A stretch of 64,000 nt of DNA from UBA4582 sp038106185. GTDB taxonomy: Bacteria > Pseudomonadota > Gammaproteobacteria > Pseudomonadales > Azotimanducaceae. The notes beneath the pieces are model-generated. The model ran no database searches, was not told where the DNA came from, and was given only the letters and a program-made list of their open reading frames with translations. Where the stretch lies: positions 76,047 through 140,046 of the forward strand of contig JAYODE010000006.1 in NCBI GenBank assembly GCA_038106185.1, read 5' to 3'. This document shows positions 9,627 to 17,997 of the stretch, piece by piece (positions within the stretch are counted from its first letter, which is position 1; every line of letters begins with the position of its first letter). The translations under genes and the position numbers were made by a program.

Positions 9627-10235
9627 ATGAACAATAATGATGTATTACGTCGAATCCGCTATATCTTTAACTTTAATGACAAAACCATGATTCGAGTATT
9701 TGCTGAGGCAGAGCAGACAGTGACCCGCGAGCAAATCAGCGAATGGTTAAAAAAAGAGGATGATCCTGCCTATCAAGCGTGCGCCGACGTGGAGCTGGCG
9801 ACCTTCCTGAACGGCTTGATCAACCTCAAGCGGGGCAGACGCGAAGGACCTCAGCCGGAGCCGGAGCAGCGACTGACAAACAATATCATTCTGATGAAGT
9901 TGAAAATTGCGTTGAATCTGCACGCCGATGACATACTTGAAATTCTGGGCCGCGCTGATTTTACGATCAGCAAACATGAACTGAGTGCATTTTTTCGCAA
10001 ATCCACTCACAAGCACTTTCGAAAATGTCAGGACCAGGTGCTGCGCCAATTCCTGAACGGCTTGCAGGCCACTTATCGTAGCAAGGCTGATCAAGCAGAC
10101 AGTGAGGTAGAGCAGCCTACTGCCGTGAAACCCGTAGAACAAAAACCAAAGGTTGTGGACAAGCGAAGCAGTGCGTTAGATGCGCATAACACAGAGCCTC
10201 CTGTGGTCTCAGTCTGGGGTAGAAAGAAACCCTGA
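9627..10235 (+). CDS. DUF1456 (YehS-like) protein
   Basis: 202 residues with two tandem copies of the DUF1456 helical unit: MNNNDVLRRIRYIFNFND at the start, and LTNNIILMKLKIALNLHADD in the middle. Each is followed by a conserved segment (EQISEWLKK, KHELSAFFRK) and a FLNGLI/FLNGLQ motif. The first 150 residues match the usual size of the family; the remaining 50 are a charged extension. The function of DUF1456 proteins is unknown. The last 27 bases overlap the convergent ackA gene. Confidence 0.88.
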   Translation: MNNNDVLRRIRYIFNFNDKTMIRVFAEAEQTVTREQISEWLKKEDDPAYQACADVELATFLNGLINLKRGRREGPQPEPEQRLTNNIILMKLKIALNLHADDILEILGRADFTISKHELSAFFRKSTHKHFRKCQDQVLRQFLNGLQATYRSKADQADSEVEQPTAVKPVEQKPKVVDKRSSALDAHNTEPPVVSVWGRKKP

Positions 10236-11324
10236 AACAACTGCTTGCGCCAGCATCAAGGCTTCGTCAACCTGACTGACTCGTATTTCTACCGAGCTAA
10301 GTGCGGAACTGATAACGCCAGAGCCCACCAGGTTTTGGTTCTGTGCGCGGTCTATCTCAATGCCAGCCCATGACAGATCTCGCAGCACCAGGTCGCGAAT
10401 ACGTGGCGACCGGGCGCCAACGCCACCGCCAAAGATAATGCCGTCTAGTCCACCTAGCACGGCCATGTATGCGCCAATGTACTTTTGCACTCGATAGACA
10501 TACAAATCGACAGCCTCACGCGCAGAGTCCATATTACTATCGAGTAAAACTTGCATGTCGCTGCTGAAACCGGAGACGCCAAGTAATCCGGATTCCTCAT
10601 TCAGTAACCGGCTGACTTCCAGCGGAGACATTCCAGCCAGCTGTTGCAACCATAGAACGAGACCCGCATCTATATCACCGCAACGGGTTGCCATCACTAA
10701 GCCTTCCAGTGGTGTAAAACCCATAGAGGTATCCAGAGGCTGACCCTCCAGGATCGCGGCAATAGAACAACCAGCGCCCAACTGCAACGAAATCAGACGC
10801 GATTTCACCTGACGCTGGCTATGTGATTGCCAGTCTTGCCACATGAACTCATGAGCCAGACCATGAAAACCATAACGAATCAGTTGATAACGATCTGAAA
10901 CAGTCGCGGGCAGAGCATAACAACGGGCGATCCTTGGTAAGGAGGTGAAAAAACCCGTGTCTGGTACCAGTAACTGCTGGCATGACGAATCAAATAATCT
11001 CAGACAACCTCTCAGCCAGCGGGTCGCCAGTACATTATGCAAGGGTGCCAGCAAATCCAACCTGGGGAGATTCTCGACCAGACTGGCGGTGACTGGCGTC
11101 GGACCGGTTACCAGCTGACCGCCATGCACCAGTCGATGCGCAACGTGAGTCACATCTCGCAGATTTTGATTAAGTTGGGTAAGAAACTGGCGAATTTGTT
11201 GTCTGATATCAAGGTTAGCAACAGGCAAACTAGTCTGACCAAGGGGCATCAGTTCAGCGTCAGATGTCACCTGGAAGCAGCCAAGTTTCACGGACGAACT
11301 ACCCGTATTAATCGTCAAAATCAT
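10209..11324 (-). CDS. ackA: Acetate kinase
   Basis: About 371 residues from the ATG at 11324 (MILTINTGSSSVKL); the frame also offers a TTG five codons earlier. The N-terminal NTGSSSVK phosphate loop and the glycine-rich FGGGVGARSP segment are acetate-kinase signatures. The usual FHGTSH motif reads FHGLAH here. The enzyme interconverts acetyl phosphate plus ADP with acetate plus ATP. It starts 29 bases after the phosphoketolase stop on the same strand. The pair converts a pentose or hexose phosphate to acetate and ATP without pyruvate, and no phosphotransacetylase gene is nearby. Confidence 0.92.
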   Translation of the reverse strand: MILTINTGSSSVKLGCFQVTSDAELMPLGQTSLPVANLDIRQQIRQFLTQLNQNLRDVTHVAHRLVHGGQLVTGPTPVTASLVENLPRLDLLAPLHNVLATRWLRGCLRLFDSSCQQLLVPDTGFFTSLPRIARCYALPATVSDRYQLIRYGFHGLAHEFMWQDWQSHSQRQVKSRLISLQLGAGCSIAAILEGQPLDTSMGFTPLEGLVMATRCGDIDAGLVLWLQQLAGMSPLEVSRLLNEESGLLGVSGFSSDMQVLLDSNMDSAREAVDLYVYRVQKYIGAYMAVLGGLDGIIFGGGVGARSPRIRDLVLRDLSWAGIEIDRAQNQNLVGSGVISSALSSVEIRVSQVDEALMLAQAVVSGFLSTPD

Positions 11325-11353
11325 TGTTTTAGCTGACAATGACTGAGGCTCAA

Positions 11354-13846
11354 CTAGTCACAACCTGGCCATTGCCAGTTGAGAACTTCCGGCATATCTT
11401 CGCCGTTGGCATTAATGTGGTTTTTATGGGCTACCAACTTATTGCGCATCTCCTGCTTGATATATCCTGCCGCATCGCTGAGTACCGGCACACGATCAGC
11501 CACGTCACAGACGAGATGGAATCGATCAAGGTCGTTTCGAACCGCCATATCAAAGGGTGTGGTTGTAGACCCCTCTTCCTTATAACCTCGCACATGGAGA
11601 TTGCGGTGATTGGTTCGTCGATAAGTCAATCGATGAATCAACCATGGATAGCCATGGTAGGCAAAAATAATCGGCGTGTGCTTTGTGAACAAAGCATCAA
11701 AATCCAGGTTCGATAAACCATGAGGATGCTCTTCTGCGGGCTGCAGCGTCATCAGGTCTACAACATTAACAACTCGAATCCTGAGGTTCGGCGCCAATTG
11801 TCGCAGAATATCGACCGCTGCCAGCGTTTCCAGCGTCGGTACATCGCCGGCACAGGCCATGACTACGTGTGGCGTCGAGTCTCTATCATTACTAGCCCAG
11901 CGCCAGATACCTATACCGGTTTGGCAATGCTCCAGGGTCGCCTGCATGTTTAGCCACTGAGGTGCGGGTTGCTTACCAGCGACTATCACATTAATCATGT
12001 TACGTGACCTCAGACAACGATCAGTGACCCAAAGCAGTGTGTTCGCATCTGGCGGCAAATAGACTCGAATAAAGTCTGCTTTTTTGTTGACGACATGATC
12101 AATAAAACCCGGATCTTGATGGGAAAAGCCATTATGGTCCTGACGCCAGACATGGGACGTTAGCAGATAGTTCAATGAGGCTATTGGTCGCCGCCAATGG
12201 ACCTCAGCCGCTGACTTGAGCCATTTTGCATGCTGATTAAACATGGAATCGACAATATGAATGAACGCTTCGTAGCAGGAAAATAGCCCGTGTCGCCCGG
12301 TCAACAAGTAACCCTCCAACCAACCCTGGCAGGTATGTTCGCTGAGAATTTCCATCACTCGCCCATCGGGTGCCAGAGACTCGTCCTCGAGTAGTCTGGT
12401 CGCCATCCAGGCTCGTTTAGTCGCCTCAAAAACTGCGCCCAGTCGGTTTGACGCCGTTTCATCAGGGCCAAATATTCGAAAGTTTTTGCGCTGAGCGTTC
12501 AACTTCAGCAGGTCCCTTAACCAGTTGCCCAGTACCGCAGTTGCCTCTGCTCGACTGGCGCCTGGCACCTCGACATCGACAGCATAAAGACGAAAATCCG
12601 GCAGTTGCAAATCTTGAAGCAGAAGGCCGCCGTTAGCCTGCGGGTTTGCACCCATTCGCCGCAAACCGGTCGGGGCAAGTCGCCTTAGCGACGCCACCAA
12701 CCTGCCTGTCTGGTCGAACAACTCCTCCGCGTGATAACTGCGCATCCAGGATTCCAACATCGCCAGGTGCTCAGGATCCTGCCTGACGGATGCTAACGGC
12801 ACCTGGTGAGAGCGCCAAAAGCCGGCCGTTTTCAAGCCATCAACGTACGCGGGACCCGTCCAGCCTTTGGGCGAGACCAGAATGATCATGGGCCAGCGAG
12901 GGCGTGTTGGCGATGAGGTACTGGTTTGTCTGGCAAGGGCCTGAATGTTCTTGATATCGTTGACCGCCTGATCCAAAGCCGACGCCATCATTCGGTGAAT
13001 TTGATCACGGGCTTTGTGCTCCACCCCAGCTTCTCGCGTCGCAGCTTCTATAGGCATCGCCTTCATCGTCGCAGCCTCTATCGCCGTAACATCGACAACC
13101 ACAGGCGTGTATCCGTAACCCATAAACAGCTGGATGAGCTCTGAGCGATCGATTCGCGCGAGCAGAGTCGGACTGGAAATTTTGTAGCCGTTGAGGTGCA
13201 GAATGGGCAGTACGGCACCATCTGTGACCGGATTCAGAAACTTGTTTGAGTGCCATGCGGCGGCTAATGGACCTGTCTCTGCCTCACCGTCACCCACTAC
13301 ACAGGCCGCTATCAGATCAGGGTTGTCAAATACGGCCCCATAGGCATGACCAATGCTGTAACCCAGCTCGCCACCCTCATGAATTGAGCCGGGCGTTGTC
13401 GGCGCAACATGACTGGGAACTCCGCCGGGAAAAGAAAATTGCCGGAACAGTGCCTTCATGCCGTCGAGCGACTGATCTACTGCCGGGTAAAACTCATTGT
13501 AAGACCCTTCAAGCCAGGTATTGGCAAGCAGCGAAGGTCCGCCATGGCCCGGACCGGCAATAAAGAGCATATCCAGGTCATATTGTTGTATGACGCGATT
13601 GAGGTGGGCGTAAATAAAATTCAGACCGGGAGTTGTCCCCCAGTGCCCCAATAACCTGGACTTAACATGCTCTGGTCGCAAAGGCTGGCTTAACATTGGA
13701 TTATCACTAAGGTATATCTGACCCACAGACAAATAGTTGGCCGCACGCCAATATGCATCAATGGACCGACAGTGGGCTAAAGACAGCGGCGAATCTGCAG
13801 CGCCGGGCTGCACCGACTCTGGCAAGCCAGCAATGGGGTTTTCCAT
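11354..13846 (-). CDS. xfp: Xylulose-5-phosphate/fructose-6-phosphate phosphoketolase
   Basis: 830 residues from an ATG at 13846 that lies just after a TTG and is preceded by AGGGAG at good spacing. GPGHGG near the N-terminus and GDGEAETGPLA further on are the thiamine-diphosphate and substrate motifs of the XFP family; the three XFP domains fill the length as expected. The enzyme phosphorolytically cleaves xylulose-5-P (and often fructose-6-P) to acetyl phosphate plus glyceraldehyde-3-P or erythrose-4-P. It is the first gene of an xfp-ackA operon. Confidence 0.95.
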   Translation of the reverse strand: MENPIAGLPESVQPGAADSPLSLAHCRSIDAYWRAANYLSVGQIYLSDNPMLSQPLRPEHVKSRLLGHWGTTPGLNFIYAHLNRVIQQYDLDMLFIAGPGHGGPSLLANTWLEGSYNEFYPAVDQSLDGMKALFRQFSFPGGVPSHVAPTTPGSIHEGGELGYSIGHAYGAVFDNPDLIAACVVGDGEAETGPLAAAWHSNKFLNPVTDGAVLPILHLNGYKISSPTLLARIDRSELIQLFMGYGYTPVVVDVTAIEAATMKAMPIEAATREAGVEHKARDQIHRMMASALDQAVNDIKNIQALARQTSTSSPTRPRWPMIILVSPKGWTGPAYVDGLKTAGFWRSHQVPLASVRQDPEHLAMLESWMRSYHAEELFDQTGRLVASLRRLAPTGLRRMGANPQANGGLLLQDLQLPDFRLYAVDVEVPGASRAEATAVLGNWLRDLLKLNAQRKNFRIFGPDETASNRLGAVFEATKRAWMATRLLEDESLAPDGRVMEILSEHTCQGWLEGYLLTGRHGLFSCYEAFIHIVDSMFNQHAKWLKSAAEVHWRRPIASLNYLLTSHVWRQDHNGFSHQDPGFIDHVVNKKADFIRVYLPPDANTLLWVTDRCLRSRNMINVIVAGKQPAPQWLNMQATLEHCQTGIGIWRWASNDRDSTPHVVMACAGDVPTLETLAAVDILRQLAPNLRIRVVNVVDLMTLQPAEEHPHGLSNLDFDALFTKHTPIIFAYHGYPWLIHRLTYRRTNHRNLHVRGYKEEGSTTTPFDMAVRNDLDRFHLVCDVADRVPVLSDAAGYIKQEMRNKLVAHKNHINANGEDMPEVLNWQWPGCD

Positions 13847-14400
13847 CAAAAACTCCCTGAGAAGAAAACCGCGTTTATCAACAAGGCACTCAAGGCCTGC
13901 CAGAATCTGACGGCTCCGCCCCTAGTGCTGTGGATAATTGTGATAACCATCGTGAGTATGCCGGCTCGCTGGCGAACCCTATTGATACTTGTCAAGACAA
14001 GCGAAAGTGCTGACAATCATTAGTTCTTACCGACTTTGAGTCCATGCCAACCACTGAACGCTGTTCACCGGACTCCATGTTTTTCACCGAGCGCTCTCTA
14101 TGCGAAACCCGTCCAATCGCTGCCTACCTGAGAAGCAGACGGCTCGCTTTCAAATCTATTAGGGATGCGTTTCTTGATCTGGATCGCCTCTTGATACTGG
14201 GATCCATTGCCGCTTGGCGACTGCATAGGGCATATTGCGTAAACCACGACCTGAGCTGCCCGGATGGATTACCATCGATTTTCTAGACCGTTGCGATCAA
14301 AATTTTCCATTCGTCAAGGGTGAAATAATAGGGTTATATTCACGAGTAACTTGTCAGAGTTTGCCTCCTCGAACTCTCGCTAGCGCTTTCAAACGTGCTT

Positions 14401-14552
14401 TTACAAGTACATTCACAAGTACNNNNNNNNNNNNNNNNNNNNNNNNNNNNNNNNNNNNNNNNNNNNNNNNNNNNNNNNNNNNNNNNNNNNNNNNNNNNNN
14501 NNNNNNNNNNNNNNNNNNNNNNACAAGTACATTCACAAGTACTTGCACAAGT
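14401..14552 (+). repeat. 12-base tandem array (ACAAGTAC + 4) interrupted by a 100-N gap
   Basis: Copies of ACAAGTAC separated by four bases (ATTC or TTGC) sit on both sides of the run of 100 N (14423-14522). The same 20-base stretch is present on each edge, as expected when an assembler cannot span a longer array. The core AAGTACTT is self-complementary. In the + frame the unit would read Thr-Ser-Thr-Phe. The true copy number is unknown. It ends about 46 bases before the katG start. Confidence 0.85.
14423..14522. other. Assembly gap (100 N)
   Basis: Exactly 100 N, a conventional placeholder for a gap of unknown size, lying inside a tandem array. Confidence 0.98.
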
Positions 14553-14597
14553 ACTTCTCGTTCGACACTTTTCACTCGAAATTACAAAAGGAAGAAC

Positions 14598-16829
14598 ATG
14601 ATGCATAGACCCATGCTAAAGCAATCGGCACCTTTGATTGCCCTGCTCGCCTGCTTGATCTTACCCTTGGCTTTCGCACCCGCTTTGGCCGCTGGTAAAC
14701 CGCAGACCACACAGTTCTGGTGGCCAGAACAGCTTGATCTGACGCCGCTGCGCCAGCATGCTGCTGAGTCAAATCCACTGGACGAAGACTTTAATTACGC
14801 GAACGCATTCGCCTCACTCGATCTCGGCGTTCTGAAATCTGAGATCGAAGCCATCATGACCCAGTCACAGCCCTGGTGGCCAGCCGACTATGGTCATTAC
14901 GGGCCATTTTTCATTCGCATGGCCTGGCACAGTTCCGGCACCTACCGAATAGCTGATGGTCGTGGGGGTGCTGGTGGCGGCCAGCAAAGATTTGAACCTC
15001 TTAACAGCTGGCCCGATAACGTCAACCTTGATAAGGCTCGACGACTGCTGTGGCCCATCAAGCAAAAATACGGAAATAAGATTTCCTGGGCTGACCTGAT
15101 GGTCCTGACCGGCAACGTCGCGATGGAATCCATGGGCTTTAAAACCTTTGGCTTCGCTGGCGGCCGAGTCGATGACTGGGAGCCAGATCTGGTCTATTGG
15201 GGTCCGGAAAAAACCTTCTTGGCCGATGAACGTTACAGCGGCGACAGACAACTGGAAAAACCCCTGGCAGCCGTTCAAATGGGGCTGATTTACGTCAATC
15301 CTGAGGGTCCCAATGGCGTACCTGATCCTCTGGCGGCCGCCAAAGACATTCGTGAAACCTTCGGCCGCATGGCGATGAACGATGAAGAAACTGTGGCCCT
15401 TATCGCTGGCGGCCATACCTTTGGCAAGGCCCACGGCGCAGCAGCACCCAAAGGCTGTGTTGGCCCCGAGCCCGCGGCTGCCGGCATCGAGGAACAGGGA
15501 ATGGGCTGGCGCAATCAATGCGGCACTGGTCATGCTGGCGACACCATTTCAAGCGGCTTAGAAGGTGCCTGGACGGCAACTCCGACCGTCTGGTCGATGC
15601 AATACCTGGGCAATCTGTTCGCCTTTGATTGGGAACAGACTCGAAGCCCAGCAGGCGCCATCCAATGGATACCCAAGAATGATGCCGCCGCCGGCCTGGT
15701 CCCCGATGCGCACGATCCTTCTAAGCGCCATGCACCCATCATGTTCACAACCGATCTGTCGTTAAAGTTTGATCCGAGTTACCGCGAAATTTCAGAACGC
15801 TTTCTGGCTGATCCGGCCCAATTCGAAATGGCATTCGCTAAGGCCTGGTTCAAACTGACCCATCGCGATATGGGACCTAGAGCCAGATATATCGGAGCTG
15901 AAGTCCCTACAGAAGAGTTGATCTGGCAAGATCCTATTCCCGCAGTCGATCACAAGCTGGTGAGCAAAAAACAGATCGGCGAGCTGAAATCTCAGATCCT
16001 GGCCTCTGGGTTAACCCATGCAGAACTTATCAGGACCGCCTGGGCGTCCGCCGCAAGCTTTCGAGGTACTGACATGCGCGGCGGTGCTAACGGTGCACGG
16101 GTTCGCCTGGCACCCCAAAAAGACTGGGCTGCCAACAATCCCACTGAATTGGCTAAGGTCCTGCAGACCCTTGAGACAATTCAGCAGAACTTTAACAATC
16201 GAGGCAAGCGAATATCTCTCGCTGATCTGATTGTGTTGGGTGGAGCCGCTGCCATCGAGCAGGCGGCCAAACAAGCTGGACAGCAGGTTCAAGTACCCTT
16301 CACACCGGGCCGCATGGATGCCACTCAGGCTCAGACAGATGTGCAATCATTTGCAGTACTGGAGCCTTCTGCTGACGGCTTCCGCAACTACTATGACGTC
16401 GCAGCACAAGGCTCACCTGCGGAAATGCTGGTTGATAGGGCGAATCTGCTGACCCTCTCAGTACCAGAGATGACGGTCTTGGTTGGCGGTCTGCGAGCGT
16501 TAAATGCCAATACCGCAGGATCGGCTCTCGGCGTCCTCACCGATCGGCCAGGGACCCTCAGCAATGACTTTTTCGTAAATCTGTTAGATATGTCAACGAC
16601 CTGGACCCAGTCAACCACCAACGTTGGCGTTTACGAGGGCCGAGATCGGCAGACTGGCGCGTTGAAGTGGCAAGCAACGCCAGTCGATCTGATTTTCGGC
16701 TCCAGTTCAGAACTCAGATCTGTCGCTGAAGTCTATGCGTCGAACGATGGCCAGGAGAAATTTGTTCGCGACTTCGTCGCTGCCTGGACCAAAGTCATGA
16801 CGTTAGATAGATTTGACCTTCGTCGCTAA
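14598..16829 (+). CDS. katG: Catalase-peroxidase with signal peptide
   Basis: 743 residues starting at MMHRPMLKQ, with AAAGGAAG just upstream. The first 30 residues form a signal peptide (hydrophobic core ALLACLILPLAF, AxA-type site ALAA), so the enzyme is predicted to be periplasmic, as in the exported KatG subgroup. Distal-haem MAWHSSGTYR and proximal-haem GGHTFGKAHG motifs are intact. The Trp, Tyr (GLIYVNPEGPNG) and Met positions of the Met-Tyr-Trp adduct region look present. It breaks down hydrogen peroxide and oxidises small donors. The frame continues upstream through the repeat array, but a join across N is meaningless. It is flanked on both sides by AGTACT-type arrays. Confidence 0.95.
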   Translation: MMHRPMLKQSAPLIALLACLILPLAFAPALAAGKPQTTQFWWPEQLDLTPLRQHAAESNPLDEDFNYANAFASLDLGVLKSEIEAIMTQSQPWWPADYGHYGPFFIRMAWHSSGTYRIADGRGGAGGGQQRFEPLNSWPDNVNLDKARRLLWPIKQKYGNKISWADLMVLTGNVAMESMGFKTFGFAGGRVDDWEPDLVYWGPEKTFLADERYSGDRQLEKPLAAVQMGLIYVNPEGPNGVPDPLAAAKDIRETFGRMAMNDEETVALIAGGHTFGKAHGAAAPKGCVGPEPAAAGIEEQGMGWRNQCGTGHAGDTISSGLEGAWTATPTVWSMQYLGNLFAFDWEQTRSPAGAIQWIPKNDAAAGLVPDAHDPSKRHAPIMFTTDLSLKFDPSYREISERFLADPAQFEMAFAKAWFKLTHRDMGPRARYIGAEVPTEELIWQDPIPAVDHKLVSKKQIGELKSQILASGLTHAELIRTAWASAASFRGTDMRGGANGARVRLAPQKDWAANNPTELAKVLQTLETIQQNFNNRGKRISLADLIVLGGAAAIEQAAKQAGQQVQVPFTPGRMDATQAQTDVQSFAVLEPSADGFRNYYDVAAQGSPAEMLVDRANLLTLSVPEMTVLVGGLRALNANTAGSALGVLTDRPGTLSNDFFVNLLDMSTTWTQSTTNVGVYEGRDRQTGALKWQATPVDLIFGSSSELRSVAEVYASNDGQEKFVRDFVAAWTKVMTLDRFDLRR

Positions 16830-16851
16830 CGCTCTAACAGCGGGGCACTAA

Positions 16852-16896
16852 CTGCTTGGGGGTGGAGAAATCTCTCAATGTTTCACCCTCAAGCAG
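16852..16896 (+). terminator. Hairpin just after katG
   Basis: CTGCTTGGGGGTG pairs with CACCCTCAAGCAG over 13 positions with one G-T pair, enclosing a 19-base loop that itself holds GAGA/TCTC. No U-run follows, so it may be a Rho-dependent or mRNA-stabilising structure rather than a classic intrinsic terminator. Confidence 0.5.
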
Positions 16897-17248
16897 ACTC
16901 GCGACCAAGACGACTATTGATCAAATGACCCACTCTGGGATCTAACGCGAGCCAGATCATTGGTCAGCAGCCAGGGAGTTAAGCTCACTAATACTGTATT
17001 GTTTAAAACCATCCCGTCCTGTTATTGCTTGCATCAAGACCCTTGCTGGCGTCAAGACCGCTGCTTGCGTCAATAATGCCCATCGAACTAAACCGATATT
17101 TCTTAATATATTTCTCTAAAAATTGCCCCTGATCAAGAAACCTGCCGTCTCAACTTTTCAACAATCGAAATGACAGTAAGCTTGCGAAATAGTTTGGAAT
17201 AGCTAGATCAGCAAACCAGGGAGCCGTCTATTTTGAATATTGAGTTGA

Positions 17249-17348
17249 NNNNNNNNNNNNNNNNNNNNNNNNNNNNNNNNNNNNNNNNNNNNNNNNNNNN
17301 NNNNNNNNNNNNNNNNNNNNNNNNNNNNNNNNNNNNNNNNNNNNNNNN
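17249..17348. other. Assembly gap (100 N)
   Basis: Exactly 100 N. The right edge begins directly with GTACTTCA-type repeats, so the gap probably hides a longer array. Confidence 0.98.
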
Positions 17349-17412
17349 ACCCGAGTACTTCATATGGGTACTTCAGATATGAGTACTTCAGATGAGTACT
17401 TCACAAGGGTGC
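17349..17412 (+). repeat. Short GAGTACTTCA tandem array
   Basis: Four copies of (G/A)(A/G)GTACTTCA separated by short A/T/G spacers (unit 12-15 bases) directly follow the N gap. The AGTACT core is the same self-complementary hexamer seen in the array upstream of katG, so katG is bracketed by related arrays. Confidence 0.75.
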
Positions 17413-17483
17413 TACACGAGAGATAACTTAGACAAGGCTGCCTGTGGTGCGGGGTATCGATTAACGCTTGATTTGGTTCAATA

Positions 17484-17509
17484 TGGAGCGGGCGACGAGA
17501 TTCGAACTC
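17484..17509 (-). repeat. Island attachment site: 26-base copy of the tRNA-Gly(CCC) 3' end
   Basis: These 26 bases are identical to 39103-39128, the 3' end of the intact tRNA-Gly(CCC) gene including its CCA and T-arm. Past base 17509 the tRNA sequence is lost, so this is a fragment and not a gene. Same orientation and exact identity make it the distal direct repeat left when an element integrates into a tRNA gene. It marks the left edge of the island. Confidence 0.9.
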
Positions 17510-17524
17510 TTAACCGCGTGTTCC

Positions 17525-17598
17525 GTAGTGTTTCGCCGTGTTTCCAAATCTATTATTTACAATAACTTAGCTGCTGCGGCAACACAACGAAACACTAC
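17525..17598. repeat. 11-bp perfect inverted repeat inside the island end
   Basis: GTAGTGTTTCG at 17525-17535 is the exact reverse complement of CGAAACACTAC at 17588-17598, with 52 bases between. It lies 15 bases inside the attachment site. Such repeats near an att core can be recombinase or excisionase sites, but this assignment is inferred from position only. Confidence 0.6.
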
Positions 17599-17605
17599 AT
17601 CCCGT

Positions 17606-17830
17606 GCAAAGTGGGCCAAAAAGTGGGCCTGCGTCGTGTAGAAAAAAAGGATATTGGGGTGCCAAAATTCACCCAAAAGACCACCAACCTACCCAGACGA
17701 ATCAGGCGGGCGAAACTTTGGAATGGTCCGACCTGAAGAACCGAGCGCAGAGAGTTATTCACGGGTATGGAAAGCGCGACCTGGCGGAAGGGCTCAGACC
17801 TTCGAGCGATAGAATCACGATTTCATAACT
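17606..17830 (+). pseudogene. Possible integrase remnant next to the attachment site
   Basis: A doubled AAGTGGGCC box (17609-17630 region) resembles arm-type repeats found ahead of tyrosine-integrase genes. About 30 bases on, AAGGA precedes a GTG at 17659 that opens VPKFTQKTTNLPRR and stops after 25 codons. Many tyrosine integrases begin with a similar MPK-(F/L)-T start. No integrase catalytic region follows in any frame. I read it as the stub of a deleted or decayed integrase; the short homology makes this tentative. Confidence 0.35.
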
Positions 17831-17997
17831 TTGTTCAGGATAACCCCATCTTGCAAAGGGTTCAGCTTCTATCGGCAAGATCACGAACATACAAGAATCT
17901 GCACTCTCGCGAAAAGCTCATGGAATCCAGTCTCAAGGACTAGAGACCACTATCCAAGTTTAGATCAATGCTCATTGATAACCGGCAGCCCTTCATA
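17831..17997. other. Non-coding stretch at the left end of the island
   Basis: No gene or clear signal seen between the integrase-like stub and the SDR stop at 17998; probably decayed element sequence. Confidence 0.5.

Larger units (their letters stand above)
13847..14597. other. Long non-coding interval between xfp and katG
   Basis: About 750 bases with no gene I can support. A short frame at 14044-14286 has no homology that I recognise. The right half carries the 12-base AAGTAC tandem array and a 100-N gap. The interval should contain the divergent xfp and katG promoters, but I cannot place a clear sigma-70 hexamer pair. Confidence 0.6.
16897..17483. other. Non-coding interval between katG and the island boundary
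   Basis: About 590 bases holding a 100-N gap, a short AGTACTTCA array and otherwise AT-leaning sequence. No gene is supportable on either strand. Near 17025-17070 the stretch GCTTGCATCAAGACC ... GCTTGCGTCAATAA repeats loosely. Confidence 0.55.

Noticed and set aside
14044..14286. 80-residue frame upstream of katG
   Set aside because: No ribosome-binding site, no recognisable similarity and an odd composition; probably chance.
14235..14597. Open frame running through the 14.4-kb array and the N gap into katG
   Set aside because: The gap is a placeholder of 100 bases, not a multiple of three, so the join is artificial. katG has its own ATG with a ribosome-binding site and signal peptide at 14598.
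17484..17560. Second tRNA-Gly gene
   Set aside because: Only the last 26 bases match; anticodon and D arms are absent. It is an attachment-site copy.
17604..17828. 74-residue frame in the left end of the island
   Set aside because: No similarity recognised; different frame from the integrase-like GTG stub. Treated as decayed sequence.
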